This document shows, one piece after another, positions 36,622 through 44,750 of a stretch of 54,397 nt of DNA. The position numbers and the translations under genes are program-made. The notes beneath the pieces are model-generated. The model ran no database searches, was not told where the DNA came from, and saw only the letters and a list, made by a program, of their open reading frames with translations. Numbering within the stretch: position 1 is the first letter of the stretch; each line of letters begins with the position of its first letter. Origin of the DNA: DATJSJ01 sp035504175 (lineage in GTDB: Bacteria > Pseudomonadota > Alphaproteobacteria > Acetobacterales > Acetobacteraceae); contig DATJSJ010000214.1 in the NCBI GenBank assembly GCA_035504175.1, positions 1 to 54,397 of the forward strand. The letters are read 5' to 3'.

Positions 36622-36813
36622 TCACCGGCGCTCGCCTGCGTCCGGCCGGCGCAGCGGCTTGCCCTCGGCGATGAAGCGCGCGGCCAGGATCAGCACGCCC
36701 ATCGCGAAATCCTTGCCGTGCGCCGCGATCATTTCCTCGGCGAGATCGCCGACGCGCTCGAAGAACCGGTCCTTGGAAAAATCCTCCGGGGAGAGGTTCT
36801 CTGGCGTGGTCAT
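36622..36813 (-). CDS. Small conserved-looking hypothetical protein (63 aa) in the alcohol dehydrogenase operon
   Basis: 63 residues beginning MTTPENLSPEDFSKDRFFE, predicted helical, with an amphipathic middle (ERVGDLAEEMIAAHGKDFAMGVLILAARFIAEG) and no membrane helix or signal peptide. I do not recognise the family. ATG 36813 overlaps the stop of the 39-residue ORF (ATGA), which itself overlaps the dehydrogenase stop. This chain strongly suggests translation. Its position between the dehydrogenase and the hydroxylase suggests a helper role in the alkane pathway, but that is inference. Confidence 0.65.
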   Translation of the reverse strand: MTTPENLSPEDFSKDRFFERVGDLAEEMIAAHGKDFAMGVLILAARFIAEGKPLRRPDAGERR

Positions 36814-36929
36814 GCCGCCGGCCTCGCCCGCTCGGCCGCCTGCGCCGCCGCGTCCCAGGCGATGCCGCGCACCGCGGCACCGACCGGCCAGCATGCACCG
36901 AGCAGTTGGGCAAGCGGCGGTGCGATCAT
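36810..36929 (-). CDS. Tiny ORF (39 aa) translationally coupled between alcohol dehydrogenase and the 63-aa ORF
   Basis: Encodes 39 residues starting MIAPPLAQLLGACWPVGAAV and ending RARPAA. The start ATG (36929-36927) overlaps the dehydrogenase stop as ATGA, and the stop (36812-36810) overlaps the next start as ATGA. Two exact overlaps in a row are unlikely by chance and are the main evidence that it is real. The first half is mildly hydrophobic with one Cys and a Trp; it is too short to name. It may be a functional microprotein or simply a coupling bridge for the 63-residue gene. Confidence 0.55.
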   Translation of the reverse strand: MIAPPLAQLLGACWPVGAAVRGIAWDAAAQAAERARPAA

Positions 36930-37969
36930 GGGATCAGGACAGCGCGGCCCTTGATCCTGCCGTGATGCAGGTCGTGCAGCGCGGCATTCGCGTCGGCCAA
37001 CCGATACTCGCGCGTCGCCAGATGCACCAGCCCGCGATCCGCCAGCGCCATCAGTTCGACCAGCTCGGGATAGGTGCCGACGAGATTCCCGACGATGGTC
37101 TTTTCGCTGGTGATCATGTCGATGGTCGGCAGGTTGATCTTCCCGCCATAGCCGACGACGTAATAGAAGCCGCCGTTGCGGGTCATCGCCAAACCCTTGT
37201 CGACCGCGTCGCCCTCGCCGACGAAATCGATCACCGCTTCGGCGCCGTTGCCGCCGGTCAGCGCCAGCACCGCCTCGACCTCCTGGCCGTCGGCCTTGAC
37301 CGTGTGATGCGCGCCGCATTCCCGCGCCAGCGCGAGCGGCCCGTCGGCGCGATCGACCACGATGATCTCCGCCGCGCACAGCGCCGCCAGCACCTGGATG
37401 CCGATATGGCCGAGCCCGCCGGCGCCGATCACCACGGCATACTCGCCCGGCAGCAGGTGACGCGACGCCTTCTTCGCCGCGCGATAGGCGGTGAGCCCGG
37501 CATCGGTGTACGGCGCCACATCCTTCGGCGCGAGCGATTGCGGCAGGCCGATCAGGCTGCGCTCGCCGGTCAGCACATACTCGGCATAGCCGCCATTGGC
37601 GTTGATGCCGGGGAAGCGGCTCTCCGTCGCATGCATGTCGTCGCCGCGGCGGCAGGCCAGGCAGTGGCCGCTGGTCACCAGCGGATGGCAGATCACCGGA
37701 TCGCCGACGCGCACGCTCTCGACGCCGCCGCCAATCTCCTCCACCCATCCGGCATTCTCGTGCCCCATGATGTAGGGCAGCGTCACGTCGACCTTGCTGC
37801 GCCAGATTCCCTCGACGATGTGCAGGTCGGTGCGGCAGACGCCGGCGCCGCCGATCCGCACGATCACGTCGGTCGGCCGGGTGATCCGCGGGTCCTCGAC
37901 ATCCTCGTATTGCACGAACGAATCGGTTTCGAGGCGCTCGTCGTAGCGGTGCAGCACGGCGGCCTTCAT
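36926..37969 (-). CDS. Zn-dependent NAD-type alcohol dehydrogenase
   Basis: 347-residue medium-chain dehydrogenase. Catalytic zinc region: GAGVCRTDLHIVEG and GHENAGWVEEIG; Rossmann motif GAGGLGHIGIQVL. The structural-zinc loop reads SGHCLACRRGDDMHA, with only two of the usual four cysteines, a variant I associate with this MDR subgroup. It most likely oxidises the alcohol made by the monooxygenase (propanol or similar). It is first in an operon with two small ORFs under its own sigma-54 promoter, and transcription can run on toward prmA. ATG 37969 follows GAGGGAGGG. Confidence 0.9.
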   Translation of the reverse strand: MKAAVLHRYDERLETDSFVQYEDVEDPRITRPTDVIVRIGGAGVCRTDLHIVEGIWRSKVDVTLPYIMGHENAGWVEEIGGGVESVRVGDPVICHPLVTSGHCLACRRGDDMHATESRFPGINANGGYAEYVLTGERSLIGLPQSLAPKDVAPYTDAGLTAYRAAKKASRHLLPGEYAVVIGAGGLGHIGIQVLAALCAAEIIVVDRADGPLALARECGAHHTVKADGQEVEAVLALTGGNGAEAVIDFVGEGDAVDKGLAMTRNGGFYYVVGYGGKINLPTIDMITSEKTIVGNLVGTYPELVELMALADRGLVHLATREYRLADANAALHDLHHGRIKGRAVLIP

Positions 37970-38043
37970 GCGGTCCCTCCCTCGGTCGATCGCCTCGGTC
38001 TTCGCGCCGCGTACGGGCGGCGGGGCGAGCGTGCGGAGGAGAG

Positions 38044-38059
38044 AGCAAGCGCCGTGCCG
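38044..38059 (-). promoter_or_regulatory. Sigma-54 (-24/-12) promoter of the alcohol dehydrogenase operon
   Basis: Minus strand CGGCACGGCGCTTGCT: 11 of 12 consensus bases with exact -24/-12 spacing, the only mismatch being the first T. It gives a leader of about 60 nt before ATG 37969. Two 17-bp inverted repeats lie about 80-125 bp upstream, and a sigma-54 activator gene is divergent, so the context supports it. Confidence 0.82.
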
Positions 38060-38136
38060 CGACGGCCCCGGCTGCGTCCCGCGCGGGCTGCGGCGGCGGT
38101 CCGGGCCGCCACGGCGCCGTCCTGGGCGGCCCCGGC

Positions 38137-38173
38137 TGTTGCGTTCCGCGACAGGGTGTTCCGAATCGGAACA
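38137..38173. promoter_or_regulatory. Upstream activator sites for the alcohol dehydrogenase promoter
   Basis: Two 17-bp repeats: TGTTGCGTTCCGCGACA (38137-38153, arms 6 of 7) and TGTTCCGAATCGGAACA (38157-38173, 8-bp arms perfect). Centres are 20 bp apart, about two turns, on one DNA face. Both share the TGT-N11-ACA frame with the prmA sites; the second matches the better prmA site at 11 of 17 positions. They lie between the dehydrogenase and the divergent activator gene, so they could serve autoregulation too. Confidence 0.75.
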
Positions 38174-38310
38174 GGGCGGCGGGCTGACGCGACCGTGCTT
38201 GGCAAGCCGGTCCCCCGATTGTCAGGATGGCCGGGCGGATCCCCATCGCGTGACGACGGATGGGGTCCGCGGGCACGCGGCAACACGGTCGCGGCCTCGG
38301 GAGAGACGCC

Positions 38311-40182
38311 ATGCTGATGCGCACGGACGATCGGATCGATCGCGCCCGGCTCCTGCTGGAGCAGCGCGGCATCGCCGCCGCCGGGCTGCTCGCGGCCGAA
38401 ATCGCGGCGAGCTGGCAGCGCTGTCTTGCCGCCGGGCTCGATCCGAGCGCGCCGCCGGCGCCGCAGCCGGCCGATGCCGCGGCATTGCGCGCGGCGCGCG
38501 AACGTCACGAGCTGGCGCGCCGCCTGGCGCTCGCCGAAATGCAGTCGCTTTACCACCAGATCGCCGGCACGAATTTCATGATCGCGTTTGCGGCGCCCGA
38601 CGGCATGCTGCTGGACGCGATCGCCGATGTGAGCTTCCGCTCGAGCGCGCGCGCCGCCGGCATCCGCCCCGGCTGCCTCTGGTCCGAGGCGCTGTGCGGC
38701 ACCAACGCGCTCGGCACCGTCGCGGCAACCGGGCAGCCGGTCACCGTGCATGGCGGCGAGCATTTCTTCCGCCGCTTCGACACGCTGACCTGCACCGCAG
38801 TGCCGGTCTTCGCGCCGGATGCGAGCCTGGCCGGCGTGCTCGACGCGTCGTCGGACTGCCGCTCGCGGCAGCAGCACACGCGCGCCCTGGTCGGCATGGC
38901 GGCGAAGCAGGTCGAGAACGGGCTGTTCCGCGAGCACCACCGGCGCGACCTGGTGATCGCGTTCCACAGCCGCGCCGAGTACCTGCGGACGCTGAGCGTG
39001 GCGCTGCTCGCGATCGCGCCGGACGGACGGGTGCTCGGTGCCAACGCCCAGGCGCGCTTCCTGCTGCAGGGCCTGCCGGCGCGGCCCGGCAGTGATTTCG
39101 CGGCGCTGTTTCGCACATCGCTCGGCGGTTTCCTCGACGCGACCCGCCGGCAGGAACAGGCGACGCTGCAGGACCGGGTCGGCAGCAGCTTCATCGCCAC
39201 GATCGAGACGCCGCGTCCAACCACGCTGCCGGCGCTCGCGGTGCCCCCCCGCGCGCAGCCGGCGACCGGCACCAACCGGACGGCCGATTTCGTCGCCGCC
39301 GATCCGGCGATGCAGGCGGCGCTCGAGCGTGTCCGCGCCGCCGCCGCCCGCGGCCTGCCGATCCTGCTGCGCGGCGAGACCGGGACCGGCAAGGAGCATC
39401 TCGCCCGCTACGCGCACCAGGCGGGCGGCCGCAGCGGCGCCTTCGTGCCGGTGAACTGCGCCGCGCTGCCGCGCACGCTGATCGAATCCGAGCTGTTCGG
39501 CCATGCCGACGGCGCCTTCAGCGGCGCGCGGCGCGGCGGCGCGCCCGGCCTGGTGGTGGAGGCCGATCGCGGTACGCTGTTCCTCGACGAGATCGGCGAA
39601 ATGCCGCCCGACCTGCAATCGGTGCTGCTGCGCCTGCTCGATGACTGGACGGTGCGGCCGGTCGGCAGCTTCCGCCAGCGCCGGGTGGACGTGCTGCTGG
39701 TCGCTGCGACGCATGCCGACCTCGCCGCGGAGGCCGCGTCAGGGCGCTTCCGCCGCGACCTCTACCACCGTCTCTCCACCGTCGACGTGACGCTGCCGCC
39801 GCTGCGCGCGCGGCAGGATTTCGCGGCGATCGCGGAATTCCTGCTGGCGCGGATCGCGCCCATGGCGCGGCTCGGCGAGGACGCGCTGGCGGCGCTGGCC
39901 GCGTGGCCCTGGCCCGGCAATGTCCGCGAGCTGCGCGCGGCGCTGACCCGCCTCACGCTGCTCGACCCGGCGCGCATGATCGACGCGGCGGCGCTGGCCG
40001 AGCTCGGCCCGGCGCCGCCGGCGCCGGCGACCGGCGCGCAGCCGCTGCGCGCCACGGTGCGCGAGAGGGTGATCGCGACGCTGCGCGAGACCGAGACCAA
40101 CATCAGCGAGACGGCGCGGCGACTGCGCGTGTCGCGCAACACGGTCTACCGTGTGCTGGAGCGCGACCGCCGCGAGGCGTGA
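38311..40182 (+). CDS. Second sigma-54-dependent activator (AcoR-like), divergent from the alcohol dehydrogenase
   Basis: 623 residues with the same layout as PrmR: N-terminal GAF-type sensor (about 80-215, LCGTNALGTVAATG), AAA+ domain with Walker A GETGTGKE (355-362), Walker B LFLDEIGE and Fis-type helix-turn-helix (NISETARRLRVSRNTVYRVL). The sigma-54 loop reads GAFSGA (401-406) instead of GAFTGA, a Thr to Ser change likely to be tolerated. ATG 38311 is preceded by GGGAGAG. It most likely activates the dehydrogenase promoter, and perhaps prmA. It converges on the RND genes after 34 bp. Confidence 0.9.
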   Translation: MLMRTDDRIDRARLLLEQRGIAAAGLLAAEIAASWQRCLAAGLDPSAPPAPQPADAAALRAARERHELARRLALAEMQSLYHQIAGTNFMIAFAAPDGMLLDAIADVSFRSSARAAGIRPGCLWSEALCGTNALGTVAATGQPVTVHGGEHFFRRFDTLTCTAVPVFAPDASLAGVLDASSDCRSRQQHTRALVGMAAKQVENGLFREHHRRDLVIAFHSRAEYLRTLSVALLAIAPDGRVLGANAQARFLLQGLPARPGSDFAALFRTSLGGFLDATRRQEQATLQDRVGSSFIATIETPRPTTLPALAVPPRAQPATGTNRTADFVAADPAMQAALERVRAAAARGLPILLRGETGTGKEHLARYAHQAGGRSGAFVPVNCAALPRTLIESELFGHADGAFSGARRGGAPGLVVEADRGTLFLDEIGEMPPDLQSVLLRLLDDWTVRPVGSFRQRRVDVLLVAATHADLAAEAASGRFRRDLYHRLSTVDVTLPPLRARQDFAAIAEFLLARIAPMARLGEDALAALAAWPWPGNVRELRAALTRLTLLDPARMIDAAALAELGPAPPAPATGAQPLRATVRERVIATLRETETNISETARRLRVSRNTVYRVLERDRREA

Positions 40183-40216
40183 CCGGCCGTCGATGCTGGC
40201 AGACGGAACTCCGCCG

Positions 40217-43200
40217 CTACCGGTCGACGCTCGCGGTCGCCTTGGTGGTCTTGGTCCGCGGCCGCGCCGATCCGCGAATGCGCTCGCGCAATCCCTGGAA
40301 GATGACGTACAGCGCCGGGATCGCGAAGATGCCGATGAACGAGGCCGCGATCATCCCGCCGAACACCGGCGAGCCGACGTCGCGGCGTGCGAGTTGCGAC
40401 GGCCCCACCGCCACGACCAGCGGCAGCAGGCCGAGGATGAACGCAAACGACGTCATCATCACCGGACGGAAGCGCAGCCGTGCCCCTTCCGTCGCCGCCT
40501 CCAGCAGCGGCATGCCCTCGGCGCGCCGCTCCTTGGCGAACTCGACAATGAGGATGCCGTTCTTCGCGGCCAGCCCGATCAGCACCACCATGCCAATCTG
40601 GGCGTAGAGATCGAGCGTGAGCCCGGCCAGCACGATCATCACGTACGAGCCGACGACGCCGACCGTGACCGAAAGCAGCACGGGCACCGGGATCGTCCAG
40701 CTCTCGTACAGCGCGACCAGGAACAGGTACGCGAACAGCACCGCGAAGGCGAGGATGATCGCCGTCTTGCCCTCGGCCCGCTTCTCCTGGAAGGAGATGT
40801 CGGTCCAGACCCCGGTGTAGCCGCGCGGCAGCGTCTTGGCCGCGACCTGCTGCATCGCCGCCAGCGCCTGGCCGGAGGAGATGCCCGCTCCGGGACTGCC
40901 CTGGACCGTCACCGCGAGGCGGTTGTTGTAGCGGATCAGTGCCTGCGGGCCGACCACCGTCCGCACCTCGACCAGGCTGCGCAGCGGCACCATCTGGCCG
41001 TCGGCGCTGCGCACATTGATGCGGTAGACGTCATCGACCGAGGAGCGGTCCGCTGCCTCGGCCTGCACCTGCACCTGCCAGGTGCGGCCGAACAGGTTCA
41101 TGTCGTTGACGTAGTAGCCGCCGAGCGAGGCCTGCAGCGCCTGGAAGATCGCCGACGGTTCAATTTTCAGGATCTTCGCCTTGTCGCGGTCGATGTCGAG
41201 ATAGATCGAGGGCGTGCTCGCCGAGAAGGTGCTGAAGACGCGGCTCAGCCGCGGGTCCTCGTTCGCGGCCACGAGCAGGCCGCGCAGCACCTGCGCCAGG
41301 GCGCGCGGACTGCCGCCGCCGGTGTCCTGCAGCACGTAGCTGAAGCCGCCGCCGGTGCCGAGGCCGATGATCGGCGGCGGCGCCAGCGGCACCACGCGCG
41401 CCGCGCGGATCTCGCGGAATTTGCCGGCCAGGCGGGCGATGATCGCCGGCGCGGTCTGGCGCGCGCCGGGGCGATCCGCGAAGGGCTTCAGCGAGACGAT
41501 CAGGAACGCGGCATTGGCCTGCGAATAGTTGTCGACGAAATTGAGCCCGATCGTGGCGGAGTAATCCGCGATCGCCGGTTCCTGCTTCAGGATCGTCTCG
41601 ATCTGGCGAACGACATCGCTGGTGCGGCCGATCGAGGCGCCGTCCGGGGCCTGCACGATGACGAAAAACGCGCCCTGGTCCTCCTCCGGCAGGAAGCCGG
41701 TGGGTGTGATGCGCCCGAGCAGCCACACCCCCGCCATCGACCCGGCGACCATCACCAGCCCGATCACCGAAATGCGCACCAGCCGGGCGACGATCGCGCC
41801 ATAGCCGTCGCGCACCCAGTCGATCGACCGCATCACCATGCCGATGATGCCGCGGCGCGGGCCGTGATGCGGCCGCAGCAGCAGCGCGCACAGCGCCGGC
41901 GACAGGGTCAGCGCGTTGATCGCCGAGAGCAGCATCGACACCGCGACGGTGACGGCGAATTGCCGGAACAGCTCGCCGGAGATGCCCGGAATGAAGGCGA
42001 CCGGCACGAACACCCACAGCAGCACGAGCGTGATCGCGATGATCGGGGCGAAGATCTGTCCCATCGCCATCTTGGTCGCCTCGGCCGGCGTGAGTTCCGG
42101 ATGCGTCTCCATCACCTGCTCGACCGCTTCGACCACGACGATCGCATCGTCGACGACGATGCCGATGGCGAGCACGATCGCGAGCAGCGAGACGGTGTTG
42201 GCCGAATAGCCGATCGCGTTCAGCACGATGAAGGTGCCGATCAGGCTGACCGGCACCGCGATGGTCGGGATCAGCGTCGCGCGCAGATTGCCGAGGAACA
42301 GGAAGACGACCAGCACGACCAGGACGAAGGCCTCGACCAGCGTCTTCTGCACCTCGTGGATGGTTGCGGTGACGAAGGTCGTCGGATCGTAGGTGACCTT
42401 CCAGGCGAGATCCGGCGGGAAATTCTGCTCCGCGTCGTGCATCACCTGCTTGACGCCCCCCAACGCCGTGAGCGCGTTGGCGCCGGGGGCCTGATACACT
42501 GCGATCAGCGCGGCGGGGGTGCCGTTCAGCCGGGTGGAGCGGTCGAGGTTGGCGGCGCCGAGCTCCACGCGCGCGATGTCGCCGAGCCGCAGCACCGAGC
42601 CATCCGGGTTGGTGCGGATGATGATGTGCTCGAACTCCGCCGCGGTGGTCAGTCGCCCCTTGGTCTGGATGTTGAGCTGCAACTGCTGGTCATTGGAGAT
42701 CGGCCGCGCCCCGATGCGCCCGACCGCGGCCTGCACGTTCTGTGATTTCAGCGCCTCGATCACGTCGGCCGTGGTCAGTCCGAGCCCGGTCAGCCGGTCG
42801 GTGCGGACCCAGATCCGCATCGCGTAGTCCTGCGGCCCGAACAGCGTCGCGTCGCCGACGCCGGGCGTGCTCCTGATCTGGTCGAGCAGGTTGATCGTCG
42901 CGTAGTTCGAGATGAACAGCTCGTCATGCGTCTGCTTCGGCGAGTAGAGCGCGATCACGCCGAGCAGCGCGGAGGATTGCTTCTTGACCGTGACACCCTG
43001 GCGGCGCACGTCCTCCGGCAGCTTGGACAGCGCCACCTGCACGCGGTTGTTGACGTTGACGGTGTCGATATCGGGGTCGGTGCCGAGCTCGAAGGAGACC
43101 TTCAGCGAGTAGCTGCCGTCATTGCCACTGACGCTCTTCATGTAGATCATCTTGTCGACGCCGATGACCTGGCTTTCGATCGGCTGCGCCACGGTTGCCT

Positions 43201-43375
43201 CGACCACCGCGGCGGATGCGCCCGGATAGCTGGTCGTCACCGACACCTGCGGCGGCACGATGTCCGGGTATTGCGCGATCGGGATCACCAGCAGCGACAG
43301 CAGCCCGGCGATCGTCGTCACGATCGCGATGACCGCGGCGAGCCGCGGCCGGTCGATGAACGTGGTCGAGAACAC
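40217..43375 (-). CDS. RND-family efflux pump, inner-membrane transporter (HAE1, AcrB-like)
   Basis: 1052 residues, the standard length. Motifs: MFSTTFIDRPRLAAVIAIV at the N-terminus, PQVSVTTSYPGASAAVVEATVAQPIE, and the proton-relay aspartate pair in IVVDDAIVVVEAVE (TM4). Twelve helices and two large periplasmic loops are apparent. It exports hydrophobic toxic compounds by proton antiport with the fusion protein encoded just upstream. The start is GTG 43375, 3 nt after the fusion protein stop. No TolC-type channel is in the window, so a shared one must be used. Solvent or product efflux for the adjacent oxygenase is possible but unproven. Confidence 0.95.
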   Translation of the reverse strand: MFSTTFIDRPRLAAVIAIVTTIAGLLSLLVIPIAQYPDIVPPQVSVTTSYPGASAAVVEATVAQPIESQVIGVDKMIYMKSVSGNDGSYSLKVSFELGTDPDIDTVNVNNRVQVALSKLPEDVRRQGVTVKKQSSALLGVIALYSPKQTHDELFISNYATINLLDQIRSTPGVGDATLFGPQDYAMRIWVRTDRLTGLGLTTADVIEALKSQNVQAAVGRIGARPISNDQQLQLNIQTKGRLTTAAEFEHIIIRTNPDGSVLRLGDIARVELGAANLDRSTRLNGTPAALIAVYQAPGANALTALGGVKQVMHDAEQNFPPDLAWKVTYDPTTFVTATIHEVQKTLVEAFVLVVLVVFLFLGNLRATLIPTIAVPVSLIGTFIVLNAIGYSANTVSLLAIVLAIGIVVDDAIVVVEAVEQVMETHPELTPAEATKMAMGQIFAPIIAITLVLLWVFVPVAFIPGISGELFRQFAVTVAVSMLLSAINALTLSPALCALLLRPHHGPRRGIIGMVMRSIDWVRDGYGAIVARLVRISVIGLVMVAGSMAGVWLLGRITPTGFLPEEDQGAFFVIVQAPDGASIGRTSDVVRQIETILKQEPAIADYSATIGLNFVDNYSQANAAFLIVSLKPFADRPGARQTAPAIIARLAGKFREIRAARVVPLAPPPIIGLGTGGGFSYVLQDTGGGSPRALAQVLRGLLVAANEDPRLSRVFSTFSASTPSIYLDIDRDKAKILKIEPSAIFQALQASLGGYYVNDMNLFGRTWQVQVQAEAADRSSVDDVYRINVRSADGQMVPLRSLVEVRTVVGPQALIRYNNRLAVTVQGSPGAGISSGQALAAMQQVAAKTLPRGYTGVWTDISFQEKRAEGKTAIILAFAVLFAYLFLVALYESWTIPVPVLLSVTVGVVGSYVMIVLAGLTLDLYAQIGMVVLIGLAAKNGILIVEFAKERRAEGMPLLEAATEGARLRFRPVMMTSFAFILGLLPLVVAVGPSQLARRDVGSPVFGGMIAASFIGIFAIPALYVIFQGLRERIRGSARPRTKTTKATASVDR

Positions 43376-43378
43376 CGC

Positions 43379-44572
43379 CTAGCTCCGGCTGGGCGGCTGG
43401 GCGGCCGGCGAGGCGGCGACGGCGGCACCCGGCCGCAGCGTGTCCATCCCCTGCACCACCACCTGCTCGCCGCCCTCGAGGCCGCTGGCGATGATCGCGT
43501 CCGGCCCGGTCTCGCCGCCCAGCTTGACCCGCCGCACCACGGCCTTGCCGTTCTCGACCACGAACACGTAGACCCCCTGCTGGTCGGCGATCAGCGCCGC
43601 CTGCGGCACCAGTACGCGCTCCTCCGGCTTTTCGCCCTCGAGCGAGACGCGCACGAGCTGGCCGTCGATCAACGCGCCCTGGGGGTTCGGGATCTGCGCG
43701 CGCATCAGCACGGTGTCGGTCGCGCGGTCGACCGTCACGTTGACGAAGTCGATCCGGCCGCTCTCCGGATAGAGCGTGCCGTCCGAGAAGCGGATGCGGA
43801 CGAGCAGCGTCTTGGTCAGCTTCTCGCGCGCGCTGCGTTCCTGCACCTTGAGGAATTCCCGCTGGCTGACCGGGAAGGTGACGTACATCGGGTCCCGGCT
43901 GACCATGACGGTGAGCGGGCCGCTTTCCGGGCTCACGACATTGCCGCGGGTGAACAGCGAGCGGCCGATCTCGCCGGTGATCGGCGCGACGATCTGCGTG
44001 TAGCCGAGATTGACGGTCGCGGTATCGAGGTTGGATTGCGCGATGATGACGTCGCCCTGCGCGCTCTTCTCCGCGGCGATGCGCTCGTCCAGCCGGGACT
44101 GCGGCGCGGTGTTGGTCTTGACCAGCTCCTGGGTGCGGGCGCGCTGCGCCGCGGCGTTGGTGAAGTTGGCCTGTGCCTCGAGCAGCTGGCCGCGCGCTTT
44201 GAGCACCGCCGCCTGGAAGGTCTCGGGCTCGATCCGGTAGAGCACGGTGCCCTGTTTGATGAAGTCGCCGTCCTTGAACAAGACCTCGTCGAGGTAGCCG
44301 GTGATGCGGGCGCGAATCTCGACCCGCTCGACCGCCTCGACGCGGCCGACGAATTCCGCCGCGCGGGTGATCGGCTTGCGCGCCGCGGCGATGGTTCCGA
44401 CCGGCGTCGGGCCGGGTTGCTGCGCCGAAGCGGGCGATGCCGTGAGCCAACCCGCCAGCATGGCGGCCAGGATCGCCAGCGATGTCGATGACCAGGCACC
44501 GCAGCAGCCGCGGCGCCGCAGGCGATCGGGCATCTGTGCGAGGCGGCTTCGTACGGCATGTCGGCAGGACAT
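43379..44572 (-). CDS. RND efflux membrane fusion protein (AcrA-like)
   Basis: 397 residues: N-terminal signal/anchor (LAILAAMLAGWLTASPASAQ), a barrel-sandwich lipoyl half (EAVERVEIRARITGYLDEVLFKDGDFIKQGTVLYRIEP), a coiled-coil hairpin (about 120-190) and beta domains (APITGEIGRSLFTRGNVV). It connects the inner-membrane pump with an outer-membrane channel. ATG 44572 is used; ATG 44533 gives a shorter, also plausible signal peptide. It is first in the two-gene pump operon. The 178 bp upstream hold no recognisable gene. Confidence 0.92.
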   Translation of the reverse strand: MSCRHAVRSRLAQMPDRLRRRGCCGAWSSTSLAILAAMLAGWLTASPASAQQPGPTPVGTIAAARKPITRAAEFVGRVEAVERVEIRARITGYLDEVLFKDGDFIKQGTVLYRIEPETFQAAVLKARGQLLEAQANFTNAAAQRARTQELVKTNTAPQSRLDERIAAEKSAQGDVIIAQSNLDTATVNLGYTQIVAPITGEIGRSLFTRGNVVSPESGPLTVMVSRDPMYVTFPVSQREFLKVQERSAREKLTKTLLVRIRFSDGTLYPESGRIDFVNVTVDRATDTVLMRAQIPNPQGALIDGQLVRVSLEGEKPEERVLVPQAALIADQQGVYVFVVENGKAVVRRVKLGGETGPDAIIASGLEGGEQVVVQGMDTLRPGAAVAASPAAQPPSRS

Positions 44573-44750
44573 GGCGAGCGGCTCCTCAGGTCAGGGTCTG
44601 AGCGCGGCGCTGGCGTCGGACGCAACGGAGAGAAGCGCGGCGTCGCCCGCGCCCGCGCGGCCGATCCGGTTTGGCAACCGCGCCGGCACGCGCGGCCTGC
44701 CACGACACCGGGTCCCGGGACCCTCGCCTCCAGGCGATCGTGTCTGCCCG

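Noticed and set aside
36622..36929. Toxin-antitoxin pair
   Set aside because: Two small overlapping ORFs fit the size, but they follow a metabolic gene with coupled starts, show no known toxin or antitoxin motif, and have no autoregulatory palindrome of their own.
34577..38317. Plus-strand open frame of about 1250 codons opposite prmA and the alcohol dehydrogenase
   Set aside because: It mirrors the codon structure of the minus-strand genes and has no recognisable domain. The same holds for the frames at 40151-42745 and 42926-44491.
40217..44572. Complete tripartite efflux system
   Set aside because: Only the pump and the fusion protein are present; no outer-membrane channel gene is found in the neighbourhood.
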